From assembly GCA_033782935.1 (NCBI GenBank), contig JAWQEG010000288.1, forward strand, positions 62,001-126,000: DNA of 64,000 nt, in the 5' to 3' direction. The notes under the pieces were generated by a model that had not been told where the DNA came from, did no database searches, and saw only the letters and a program-made list of their open reading frames with translations. The translations under genes and the position numbers were made by a program. Origin of the DNA: Petrolisthes cinctipes (lineage: Eukaryota; Arthropoda; Malacostraca; Decapoda; Porcellanidae). Position 1 is the first letter of the stretch. The number at the start of each line of letters is the position of its first letter. Of this stretch, positions 1-10,000 are shown piece after piece.

Positions 1-31
1 TTTTCCTATTTTCCTGAGGAAAATTATCCTG

Positions 32-102
32 TCAGGCCCCCAATTTCTGTTACGTCCTCAGCCCCGGGTAGACTGAGGACGTAACAGATTTTGGGGGCCT
101 GA
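32..102. repeat. 30-bp inverted repeat (hairpin) with 11-nt loop
   Basis: The arms at 32-61 and 73-102 are reverse complements with two mismatches around a GC-rich 11-nt loop. The outer end reads TCAGGCCCCCAA. This is seen directly. It could be a tiny foldback element or the end of a DNA transposon; no target duplication was recognised. Confidence 0.8.
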
Positions 103-299
103 AGATGTTGACACTACTAAAACATAATGACGATGTGACATAGTGAAGATATGTCACACCGTAACACATTTTACGTCGTCAATGATAGTAACAGTACTAA
201 ATCACAATAAGATGTTGATAATATATTGGTGTCCATACGATACGGTCTCCGCTGCTGCAGCAACACGTAAACAAACCAACCCAGCACCCAGTGCTTCCA

Positions 300-770
300 T
301 TTTAGGGTAAAATACCCTAAACTAGGGTAATTAGATCCTCTTTAGGGTAGTGTTTAGGGTAAGGCTTAATTTGGGGTAATTTTAGGGTAATTCATAGGCA
401 AAACATATTTTATATGTCAAAATCTATCGAAAATTAAGAATAATACTCAAAGCTGTTGTAGACATGAAAAGAAAGTTGAAAGTTAATTAATACTGAGGCT
501 ACATATTTATGTTGCTTTACAATTTTGTTGAACCCATCAAATTATCCATAATACAGTGTATTGGGGCATAATCCAGATACCGTAAGTTTATTTTCTTTCA
601 CTGATAAACATGATGATCTTTACAAATAGAATTTATTTTAGTTTTTTCTTATATATGATCCTAAATGACTGTGTAATAATGCATTACATTATTCAAAGTT
701 ACGATGTTGCCGATTTTTTAGGGTAATACATAGTAATTTAGGGTAAAACTGGCTCGATTCTAGGGTAATA
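300..770. repeat. Clusters of TTAGGGTAA motifs
   Basis: The motif TTAGGGTAA and close variants recur about six to eight times in 300-390 and again about four times in 715-770, with AT-rich sequence between. Both orientations occur near 305-330. This spacing resembles subterminal transposase-binding repeats of a DNA transposon more than telomeric DNA, because the units are not contiguous. The stretch 390-715 shows no gene. Confidence 0.5.
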
Positions 771-1149
771 TTTTCGGAGCTCATGGAGGCCCTGCCAGCG
801 CAAGGTATGCATATTTCTAATGCTAATAAATGTGAAAATATGACATTTCAACATTTTCCGCTTCATGGTATGGGTCATGCTAAATACAATTGTTAATATT
901 TGTAGGCTGTTATACTCATGCAGTTCATGAAAGCAGCTTAATGCACACATTTCGACTTTTATTATTTACTAATTTATATGAAAAATATAGTATATTCAGC
1001 ATATATTATGCGAAAACACAAAAGTATGTATTTTTTTATACATTTAAGTAAAAGGTCGTGAACTAGAACGCTAATTTTCTAGTGTAAAATAAGGTATGAA
1101 ATTTAACTAAGTTACCCATGTCCAGCACTTAAAAGGTCGCAAATAAAAA

Positions 1150-2674
1150 ATAGATCACCATTTGGCAACATCACTCAAAGTGTGGGCTCGCCTATTTAAC
1201 AAGCATGTCACAGGCCCCTGTCTACTGGATGAAGACTTTAAATGGGTGGATGAACTCTGCAACAACACAGGAGTGGTTGACTACCATGTTCGTTGCAGAT
1301 GCAAGGTGGCATTGCAGGAAGAACGGGTTGCCATTTAAAGTTTTGCTTACAGTGGATAACTGTCCAGCACACCCAGAACATTTAAGTGACCTTCATCCTA
1401 AAGTAAAGGTGCTGTTTTATCCCCCCAACACCACCTCGCTCCTGCAGCCACTTGATCAAGAGGTGATCGCGAACGTGAAGACATTTTATCAGACAAGAGT
1501 TTATGCCTAAATGAGACAGCAAACAGAAACTGGAGAGGAGATACAGGCGATATTGGACAGTGGTGACGAGGCAGGCGACATTGACGATCCCTTGCCAGAG
1601 CCAGCAGGTGGTGAACCTGGTACGGATACCCCCCCTACCCAGACAGACGGCGACGACCAGTCTGCTCGCTTGTCCGCTCCACACCACCACCTCGCACCCA
1701 ACCTCAACGCTATATCAGTGAAACAGTTTTGGAGGCAGTTCACTATAAAAGATGTGGTTACACACATGCTGAAGGCTTGGGAGGATATTAATGTGGCTAC
1801 TATCAGGCATTCTTGGAAGAAAGTTGCCCCATCCTTTGTTAAAAACGGGATTGAAAGTGAAGCACAAGATTTACGTGACTCAGTGACGAGCTGTAGAGGT
1901 AGCAAGGGAGGTGCCGGGATTCGAATCTGTGACAGGAGGAAATTTTGGCTATAAATTCAGAGGGTGATAATCAGAGTGTGGAGGGTATTGTGTCTGGTTT
2001 AGTCATTGAGGACGAGTTGGCACAGCAAGAGCCTATGATGGAGGAAAATGTCGAGAGTGAATATTCATGTCATCAATTAAGTTTAATTTTAGCTAGTGCG
2101 GAAAATCTAAAACAAGTTGTGCTTAAAAATGAAAAATCTAAGATGAAACAGGCTGAGTTTGTGTTACAGTTAGATTCTACTTTGCATTATTACAAGCAGC
2201 TTCACCAGTGTATGGTTAACGCCTGTCTCCTGTTCCTGGTGAGCCTCAGCCTGGCCCCTCTGAGGTCACCAATGATGAGTTTACTGGCTTCTTGAGAGAT
2301 GTGGATGTGTTCAGGAAGAGCTCGAGGGCTATCAACATCCTCACAGGTCCCGCAACTGGTGACGGTGAGGACACCGATAGGGAGTGATCCTCACCAAGCC
2401 TCGGACTCCCCCTTCCCCTGTACATACATCCCCATAGGATTAATGTAAGGAAAACCTTAATACGAATTGTAATATGCATTTTACATACATCCCTGTAGGA
2501 TTAAGGCAAGAAAAACCTTAAAAAGTATTTTATGTTAATTTCAGGGACAATTTTGGTGATTGATCGACCAATTGTCGTTTTCCCCATAGGTTACGTGTAT
2601 CACATAGAACGATTTCACATAAAACGACGTCTTCTATCGACCTATTAGACGTTCTATACGAGACCGAGGTGTAT
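1150..2674 (+). pseudogene. Degenerate Tigger/pogo-type DDE transposase
   Basis: This is the C-terminal half of a Tigger/pogo (IS630-Tc1-mariner) transposase split over frames. The piece at 1205-1510 has VDNCPAHP (second catalytic D) and PPNTTSLLQPLDQ (third D, about 32 residues later). The piece at 1690-1860 has the FWRQF...AWEDIN...SWKK tail block. More tail follows to a stop near 2387 after a frame change. The right end near 2645-2672 has a Tigger-like terminus reading CGAGACCGAGGTGTA, followed by TA. The N-terminal DNA-binding domain is missing. It is an inactive fossil in the presumed PARP1 intron. Confidence 0.75.
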
Positions 2675-2932
2675 ATATATAGCCGTAGAATGAGGGGCAC
2701 GAGGAACCCCTCCTCTGTAAGATTTCCCTAGCAAATGGTTACCTCCAGCATGGAGATGAGGGCCTGATATATAAAAAAAGAATAAAAATGTAACCACACT
2801 CACACCTCATTTATGCAAGAGTTAACCAGTACTCTCAGTCTTTCATATACACAACTGATCAACTCTGGAACACAAACACTCACACACTGGAACACACACT
2901 TATGTTCCAAATGCAGTGAAGACATACATATT

Positions 2933-3092
2933 TAATGTGGTATTACACTTTAGGTACATTGAAGTGCCTTGATTCATCCAAAGTATTTCAGGAGGCAGAA
3001 CCAGATGAACAAATATAATGATGGCCTGTTGTCTGGAATAGTTTAGAGACATCAGTTGCTCCAAATTTACCAACACTGTAGTATCCCTTAAT
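2933..3092. repeat. PAL-1 palindromic element, copy 1
   Basis: PAL-1 is a roughly 150-bp imperfect palindrome. Each arm holds TTGATTCCTCCAAA, then a TATGCCAGGAAACA-like or TATTCCAAGCAACA-like block. The ends read CCCTTAA or TTAAGGGG. At least 20 copies lie in this window, all in introns or spacer. It codes for nothing and looks like a non-autonomous DNA element with a TTAA target. Confidence 0.75.
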
Positions 3093-3115
3093 TAAATAGT
3101 CAAGGGTTATTTAAT

Positions 3116-3190
3116 GGGAGATTTCTCTTGTTGGTGAAATGGAAGGCTACTGATTCTTCCTAACTATGCCAGAAAACAGGCACCCTCAAT
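3116..3190. repeat. PAL-3 palindromic element, half copy
   Basis: PAL-3 full copies read GAGATTCTTTTGTTGGTGAA, then GGAAGGCTACTGATTCC, with the same sequence inverted in the second arm and TTAA at both ends. Only the left arm remains here, and it runs into another repeat at 3190. Confidence 0.65.
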
Positions 3191-3224
3191 GGTACTAATA
3201 GGGGATATGTATGTCATGCATGTG

Positions 3225-3365
3225 TGTACAGTAAATCCTCATACACTGGTGGGCTTATGGGTGTGTAATGTTCAAAAAGAGGGTTTACTGTACACACATT
3301 CATTACAAACAGTACAATACACACCCATAATAACAACAGTGCAAATCAAGGCATTACTGTATAAC
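3225..3365. repeat. Short TIR repeat ending in CATTACTGTA
   Basis: The arms carry TTATGGGTGTGTAATGT and its reverse complement, and the end reads AAGGCATTACTGTA. The same repeat recurs near 16585-16990 and 46555-46750. Confidence 0.55.
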
Positions 3366-3429
3366 AATATTATTATAAAATTTTAGAACAGAATATTGAA
3401 TATACTTAAAAATGAAATGAGTGTATTTT

Positions 3430-3870
3430 ATGGTGTTTGTAAGTGGCGTTTCAATCGCCCACCTTTCTTGTGATGGTACAGTCGACCTCAGAAATTTGTA
3501 TACACACTGTGATATCAAGGGTTCTTAACAACTAGAAAATTTATTACATTAATTTTCCAACACCAAACACTTTTAGTAATGTTATTTGGGTAATACTTGA
3601 ATCAGTCAGCAAAACAATCATTACAGTGTGTGTAGAATAAAGACCCCTTTTAACCAATGCTCTGTATACGAATTATTGAGGCCGACTGTACACTCAGCCT
3701 GGTATCCCCTACAATACAAGGAAGGGAGGGAATGAGGGTTAGGGACCACACACTCTAACAATAATCCCACCAAAGGCTCAAATAGCTTCAGGTTCAGCAC
3801 TGGCACTAGAGCCTACCCTTCCCTTGAAAAACAAAGGGAAATGGGGTAGTAATGATAATAATAATGATGA
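3430..3870 (+). repeat. SINE-C-like repeat, copy 1, with a nested MITE
   Basis: This dispersed repeat starts near TCGCCCACC, contains GTATCCCCTAC, and ends with AACAAAGGGAAATGGGG plus a GAT/AAT-rich tail. Other copies are at 4346-4560 and 45957-46250. A TIR element sits inside at 3479-3688. The tail runs as microsatellite into the PARP1 splice acceptor at 3946. Confidence 0.65.
3479..3688. mobile_element. MITE-D (TA-flanked TIR element)
   Basis: The termini are CAGTCGACCTCAGAAATT and its near reverse complement, flanked by TA on both sides, as for Tc1/mariner-type MITEs. There is no coding capacity. Relatives are at 31435-31730, 36541-36720 and 52735-53160. Confidence 0.75.
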
Positions 3871-3935
3871 TAATAATAATAATAATGATAATAATAATAT
3901 AATAATGATGATAATAATAATGATGTATTTTTCCA
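3839..3935. repeat. AAT/GAT microsatellite
   Basis: Trinucleotide-rich tract that extends the SINE-C tail and stops about 10 bp before the acceptor of the first PARP1 exon in the window. Confidence 0.85.
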
Positions 3936-3946
3936 ACTACTTTCAG

Positions 3947-4050
3947 CGTGGTGATAAATTCTACAATTGTGTGTTGGGTCTTGTTGATGTAATGAGAGGA
4001 ACCAATTCCTACTATAAACTACAACTGTTGGAGAGTGACTCAAAGAGACA
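3947..4050 (+). CDS. PARP1: PARP1 exon a: start of WGR domain
   Basis: Acceptor TTTCAG at 3941-3946, donor GTAAGT at 4051. It encodes [20 protein letters not shown] and [14 protein letters not shown], ending in phase 2 (CA), which pairs with the first G of exon b to make Gln. The acceptor lies directly after a microsatellite SINE tail. Confidence 0.93.
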
Positions 4051-7000
4051 GTAAGTGATGAACTTTGTTTAATTTAATTACGGGCAGATTATTTTGTTAT
4101 TGGTGATTTGGAAGGTCTATAATTTCTCCAAACTATCCCATGAAACAAGTCACCATAATATTACTTATATGGGATCTGTTTTGTGGCACAGTTTGAAGGA
4201 ATCAGTAGCCTTTCAATTTGCCAACAAAAGAAAGAATCTCCACTTAAGGAGAAAAGTACAGTGTTGGTGGGAAACAGGAGCCACTGATTCTTCCAAACTT
4301 TTCCAGGCAACTTATCAGTTCATGTTTTGTTTTTGTCTTTTTTAAGGTAAGTGGTGTCTCCATTGCCCACCATTCTTGTGATGGTACAGTCAGCATGGTT
4401 TCCCCTACATTACGGGGGGGGGGGGGAGTGAGTGTTGGGGACCCCACTCTGATAATAACCCCACTTATAGTTCAAATAGCCTGTCAGAGATCCTGCACTG
4501 AAGCTAGAGCCTCCCAACCCCTTTATAAACAAAGGGAAATGGGGAATTGATGGTGATGATGGGTTTTCCATCCATGGGGTCACATTGGTTTATTATTTAT
4601 ATTCCCTGCTTGTTATAAAAGGCGACTGAAATGGGTTTTCACTTCTCCAACTGCCCCTTTTTTTCATGTTATCTTTTGTGCTTACTGTCCCACCTCTCAA
4701 TCACCTTCCTCGGGCGCCATATGACCTTGCTGTTGCGGCACCTACTATCAATCAGTTGTTCAATCAATCATTTATATATACAGTTGGTGGGTTTTCCATT
4801 CATGGTGTCACATGGGTTTATTATATGACTAGTGGGTTTTATACAAGGCATTACTATATTTATTTATTATACAACTAGAACATTTCTATTAACAGGTGGT
4901 GGGTTTTTCGTTCCTGGGGTCGCATTGGTACAGTCATCGGTAACAACAAGCTGGAGGAGTTTGAGGACCTTAATGATGCCATGGCTTCCTTTAATGAGGT
5001 GTATGAGGAGAAGACTTGTAACACATTCACTGCTAAACAGTTCAACAAGAAACCTGGTGCCTGGTACATCATGGATATTGATTATGGACAGGTATGTGTG
5101 TGTGTGTGTGTGTAGACCACCAAACTTAATAAAATACTGCTGTGTGTATGTAAGGGGTGCCAAACAATGATTGCCCCCCACCTCCCCAGAGTAAACTAAA
5201 GCGGGTATCGCGGCGCATTTTTCCTGCGATACCATTTTCGACGACATGTTGCGGGAAACGGGAGATTTCGGACGACGAGGTGTCCACGGAAACTATCGAA
5301 AACTGTCGGGGATTTCCTGCGACAGGGAGAAAATCATTGAAAGTTTATAGTGAATAATATTGTATGGCATATTATGATTTAAGTAGTGTTGGGTATCATT
5401 ATTTGAGTATAGAAATTGTATTCCTAGATCTTATATATTATATACACCGAATTTAAATGTTAAATATGAGCATGGAACATTGATTTGATTTCGGGGTTTG
5501 TTTACATTTCTACTTTCGCCTGCCGCCTGGTCCAAACCTCTTTCCTCCTCCTCCTTCCAAAGCAATTGCACATGCTCCAAAAGCTAAAATTGCTCGGTTA
5601 AAGGCGACCATCCTTGGTGATTTCGCTTTTGTGACAGAATGTTTTGGTTGTCCCGCCGCCCGCGTAGTGTCGTCGGTCGTCATTGTCTTTATTGAGAATT
5701 TGCCGTGTGCTATTGTTTCCCGCGTCATGTTGTTGAAAATGGTGTCGCAGGACACGATGTCGCAGGAAAAGAGCGACCGTGTGATACGGCCTTTAGCATG
5801 ATAGGAAAAAATATAAATATCAAGAGGTAGCACAATTCATTGTGGGTCTATGTTGACAAGCTGAGTATTAAGTGTTAACTCCATTGGGGTTACAAACAGC
5901 TTGAAGATAAGCAGGGTAGGAAGACAACGTGACTCAAAAAGCTCCATATCCAACTCCATTCTTTGAAACACAGCATCAATGTGCTCCTCTATTTTGGTAC
6001 GATTAAATAGAGTTCAGACATCATCCTTTTTTCAACTTTGTCCTTCAAGATGGATCCTATATTTTCACAGACATTCAGATCGGAAGAATTACCGGGTCAC
6101 TCATTATCAAATAAAAGTTGATGTTGTCCTTTAGAAGGTTCTGAGTTCAAAGCTCTTTAATGTACGATACTTTGTCACGTAGAAAGGTAACCTGAGTGAC
6201 ATACAGAACATTTTGAGAGTTTTGAAGAAAGGGAATGACACACTCCATCAAGAATATAATATCCATCCCAACTTTGCCCCCCGAGGCTTTATTACCCACA
6301 TCATCCACCGTGCAGTGAAGAGAACAAAAACACCAACACATTCAGGACTTTTGATTAATTCACCATGATGCTCTTCATCTGGAATCTCATCCAGAATCAG
6401 TGACCAGATTCTGTCGTTCTGATAATTTGGTCTCCTTGTGATATAAACCAAAAATTCATCACTCACCGCCAAATGGAGGAAGTTGCCTTCATCCCACTCT
6501 CTCAAAACTCCACCAACCAAAAGCGATCTTCAATATTCAGTTGGGTTTTACGAAGCTTTGGAATCTCATGCCATACCTTCAGACCTTGTCTTTGACGAAT
6601 CAATCAAATAACTTCCCGACGTCTAGTTTTCCCGTGACGTTGTTAGATTTCTTGGCTAAGTTAAGTTACGTGCAGCATTACTTTCGGTGACAAGATCCCT
6701 CAGTGACAATGTCTTTTGACTCCAAATACAGAACTTTGGCCTACCACTCACAAACTTACGAGGGTAGTACAGTTTTGAAAAATCTGTAGTAACTGATTCA
6801 TCCAAACTATTCGAGGCAACAGGCCACCATTATTTTTCTTAATCTGGTCCTGTTTCCTGACATACTTTGGAGGAATCAAGGAAGTCTAGTATATCAAAAG
6901 TGTACTTTCCCCTTAACTTCACAATCGTCCAAACTTTTGTTCCAATTACGCTTGATAAAATCCTTCGATCCTCCAAGCCATAGAGCAAAACACAACACAG

Positions 7001-10000
7001 ATATAAAGGAGGAACCGGCATCAAGGACCTCACGAAATGTAACTGCTCGGATGCGGTCGATATATTTCTTATTTTCACTGTAGTTTAATGCAGCAACACA
7101 CATGTTGATACCAGCAAAGAAGAAGAATTGAATGTACTTTCAGATGATATCACCACCATATATCTAGCTAATACAGTATTCGCCCGGCACCTTGTACAAG
7201 GCTAACAAACTCATAAAACACTGCTCTGTGTGTGTACAAGACAACCAAACTTCATTAAACACTGCATGTGTGTGTGTACAATGTGGTGTTTGAATAAAAT
7301 ATGAACGAATAGATGAGATATGAGTTGTATATGTATCTATGTTTCGAATGTGGATAAAGGGGCTTCATCGTAGTTTATGTGGTGAAGTCTGTCCTTTGAA
7401 TTAGTCAGTTCCTGTTGAGCTGCACCAGAGTTAACACATTAATAAACTGCACCGTATACAGTGTGTTTCATAAGCCCGTCAGAACAGAACATGGCGCAGT
7501 GAGTAGCCACTTGAAGATGGAGAATCAAGTGGAACAACTGACGGCACTGCTGGTGCAGCAGGCTGAGATGGCCAGGCAAGCCCAGGAGGAATCTCGGCGC
7601 AGAGAGGGGCGCCTGAATGACGTCTTGGAGCAATTGATATCTCGTCAGGTGGGAAACCCCGGTCGTGAAGACAGTCAAGCCGGCGCAGTCGAGGCTACAC
7701 CACAACATGTCAAGTTTTCACCAAGTGCAGCACTCACCCCACACCTGTCATCCTCCGCTTCTTTACGTGAGTTCGACGCTTGGAGACACAAGTTTAGAGG
7801 TTACGTGGCATTGACGAAGGTGACTTCCCTTCCACTCGTGCAACAAAAAGCAATTCTCACGTCTATGCTAGATGATGAGTGGACTCGTACGCTCCGTTAT
7901 GTCGTCGACGTGGCTGACGGCGCCCAGTTGGAGGAGGTACTTGATGCCATGGAAGCACATCTCCGAGGACAACGCAACGTCATTGTGGATCGGAGGGAGT
8001 TTTACTCAAGAGTGCAACAACAAGGTGAAGCCTTCGATGATTTTTTATGTGCCATAAAGGAAATGGTAAATTTTTGTGACTTTTGTGATCATTGTATTGA
8101 TAATCGTTTGAGAGACCGCATTGTTGTCGGTATTCGTGACGAGGAAGCACTGAAACGTATGCTCCAAGAAAAACATTTACAACTACAAAGTGCCATTGAT
8201 ATATGTCGTGCTTCAGAGAATGCAAATATGAGTAGGGCAGTGATTAGAGACCACGCTAGTCAGTCATTATGTAAAGTGTCTCGCTATAAGCATGAGAAAA
8301 CGCCCCATCATAGTACGAAAGATAAAGTTTCTTTGTGCCATAGATGTGGGAGAAAGAGCCACAAAGAAAAACAAATGTGTAAAGCTTTAGACAAAGACTG
8401 TTTGAACTGTGGAAAGAAAGGCCACTTTGCGGCAGTATGCTGGAACAATCCTCGAACCCCAAGTGTCACTAAACAGTTTCAGGCACGTGCCCCGGTATCA
8501 AAAGTAAGAGCTCGTGATGTTCATCAAATATTGGCGGGTGTGTACACCAACAAAGTGTCAGCTCGCCCGGCGCCAAAAGTGTTGATAAATGCCACTCACC
8601 CACGAGGTCGAGATGCCGTTGTGTGGACACCCGACTCGGGTGCAGAGGCTACGGTGATGGGCCTTGACGTGGCAAAATCCCTTGGTATCCCTCAGACTCT
8701 TTTAGAAGCCCCTAGCTGTGGTGTACTCTTCGCTGCGGGTGACTATCCCCTCACATGTCTTGGATCGTTCACGTCGCAGCTGGAATTGGGTGACAGGAGT
8801 ACCAGTACGGTGGTTACCGTCATCAAGGAGGTAACGGGAGCACTATTGAGCTGGTATGATTCTGTTGCTTTGGGTATTCTGCCATCCGATTTTCCTGCAC
8901 AAATCAAGTCTATTAAGGAAAGTAAAGCAACGGAATCATTGCCTGCTTCGCCTCCCATAGTGTTACCACGTTGGCCACACAACCATGACCCCACCGAAGC
9001 CGAGCGAGAAGAACATGTCAAAACAATAATTAAGGCTTTCCCAAGAGTATTCGACACTTCACATACACTGAGAGAGATGGATGGGGGCCCCATGCGCATA
9101 GAACTGACAGATGATGCTGTCCCATTTGCAGTTACTGCTTCACGTACTATCCCTTACAGCTGGCGTGATGACATAAGAGCCCAGATTGATGAACTTCTAG
9201 CTAAGGATATTATCGCCAAGGTTGACTATCCTACAGTTTGGTGTCACCCGATTGTCCCGTTAGCCAAGAAAACATCAGGGGTAAGGCTTTGTGTGGATCT
9301 CACTCGCCTCAATCGTTACGTGAAGAGGCCAACATACCCTGTGCAATCTCCTCATGATGTGGTGGCAAGGATAGGGTCAGAAGCGTTCTGGTTCACTACT
9401 ATGGACGCCAAAATGGGCTATTTTCAAGTTAAAATAGCAGAGGAGGATCAAGACCTTACATGCTTCATAACACCCTGGGGCCGTTACAAATTTAAGCGTG
9501 CTCCCATGGGACTCGTCTCGTCGGGAGACGAGTATAATCGACGTGGTGATCAGGTATTAGGGGATATTCCTCGAACTATGAAGGTGGTTGACGACATACT
9601 TGCATACGATACACGCTACAAAGATCACCTTTCTCATGTAATCACCATCATACAACGTTGTGACAAGCATGGCATTACTTTAAATGCAGACAAATTCAGT
9701 TTTGCTAAGAACGATGTGGTATATTGTGGCTACAACATAACTCCTCAAGGTTATACTGCAGACTCCAGAAAGGTCAGTGCGATAGCTGATTTTCCCAGAC
9801 CACAGAACCTGACTGACTTACGGTCATTCATGGGATTGGCTAATCAATTGGGTAATTTTTCCCCAGCAATAGCCGATGCTGCACAGCCTTTAAGAGATCT
9901 GCTTAAGCCCAAGAATGTATGGCTATGGACGACACAACATGAGGAAGCCTTCAGGAAGGTCAAAGAATGTTTGGTATCTCCCCCTGTCCTTGCATTTTAC

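Noticed and set aside
300..385. Telomere end
   Set aside because: The motifs are spaced and mixed in orientation, not a contiguous array.
1..3946. Upstream PARP1 exons (zinc fingers, BRCT)
   Set aside because: No zinc-finger Cys/His pattern or BRCT sequence was found in any frame.
7415..7516. Earlier start of the gag-pol frame
   Set aside because: These 34 codons lie in the LTR and primer-binding site. The Met at 7517 is the first after the primer site.
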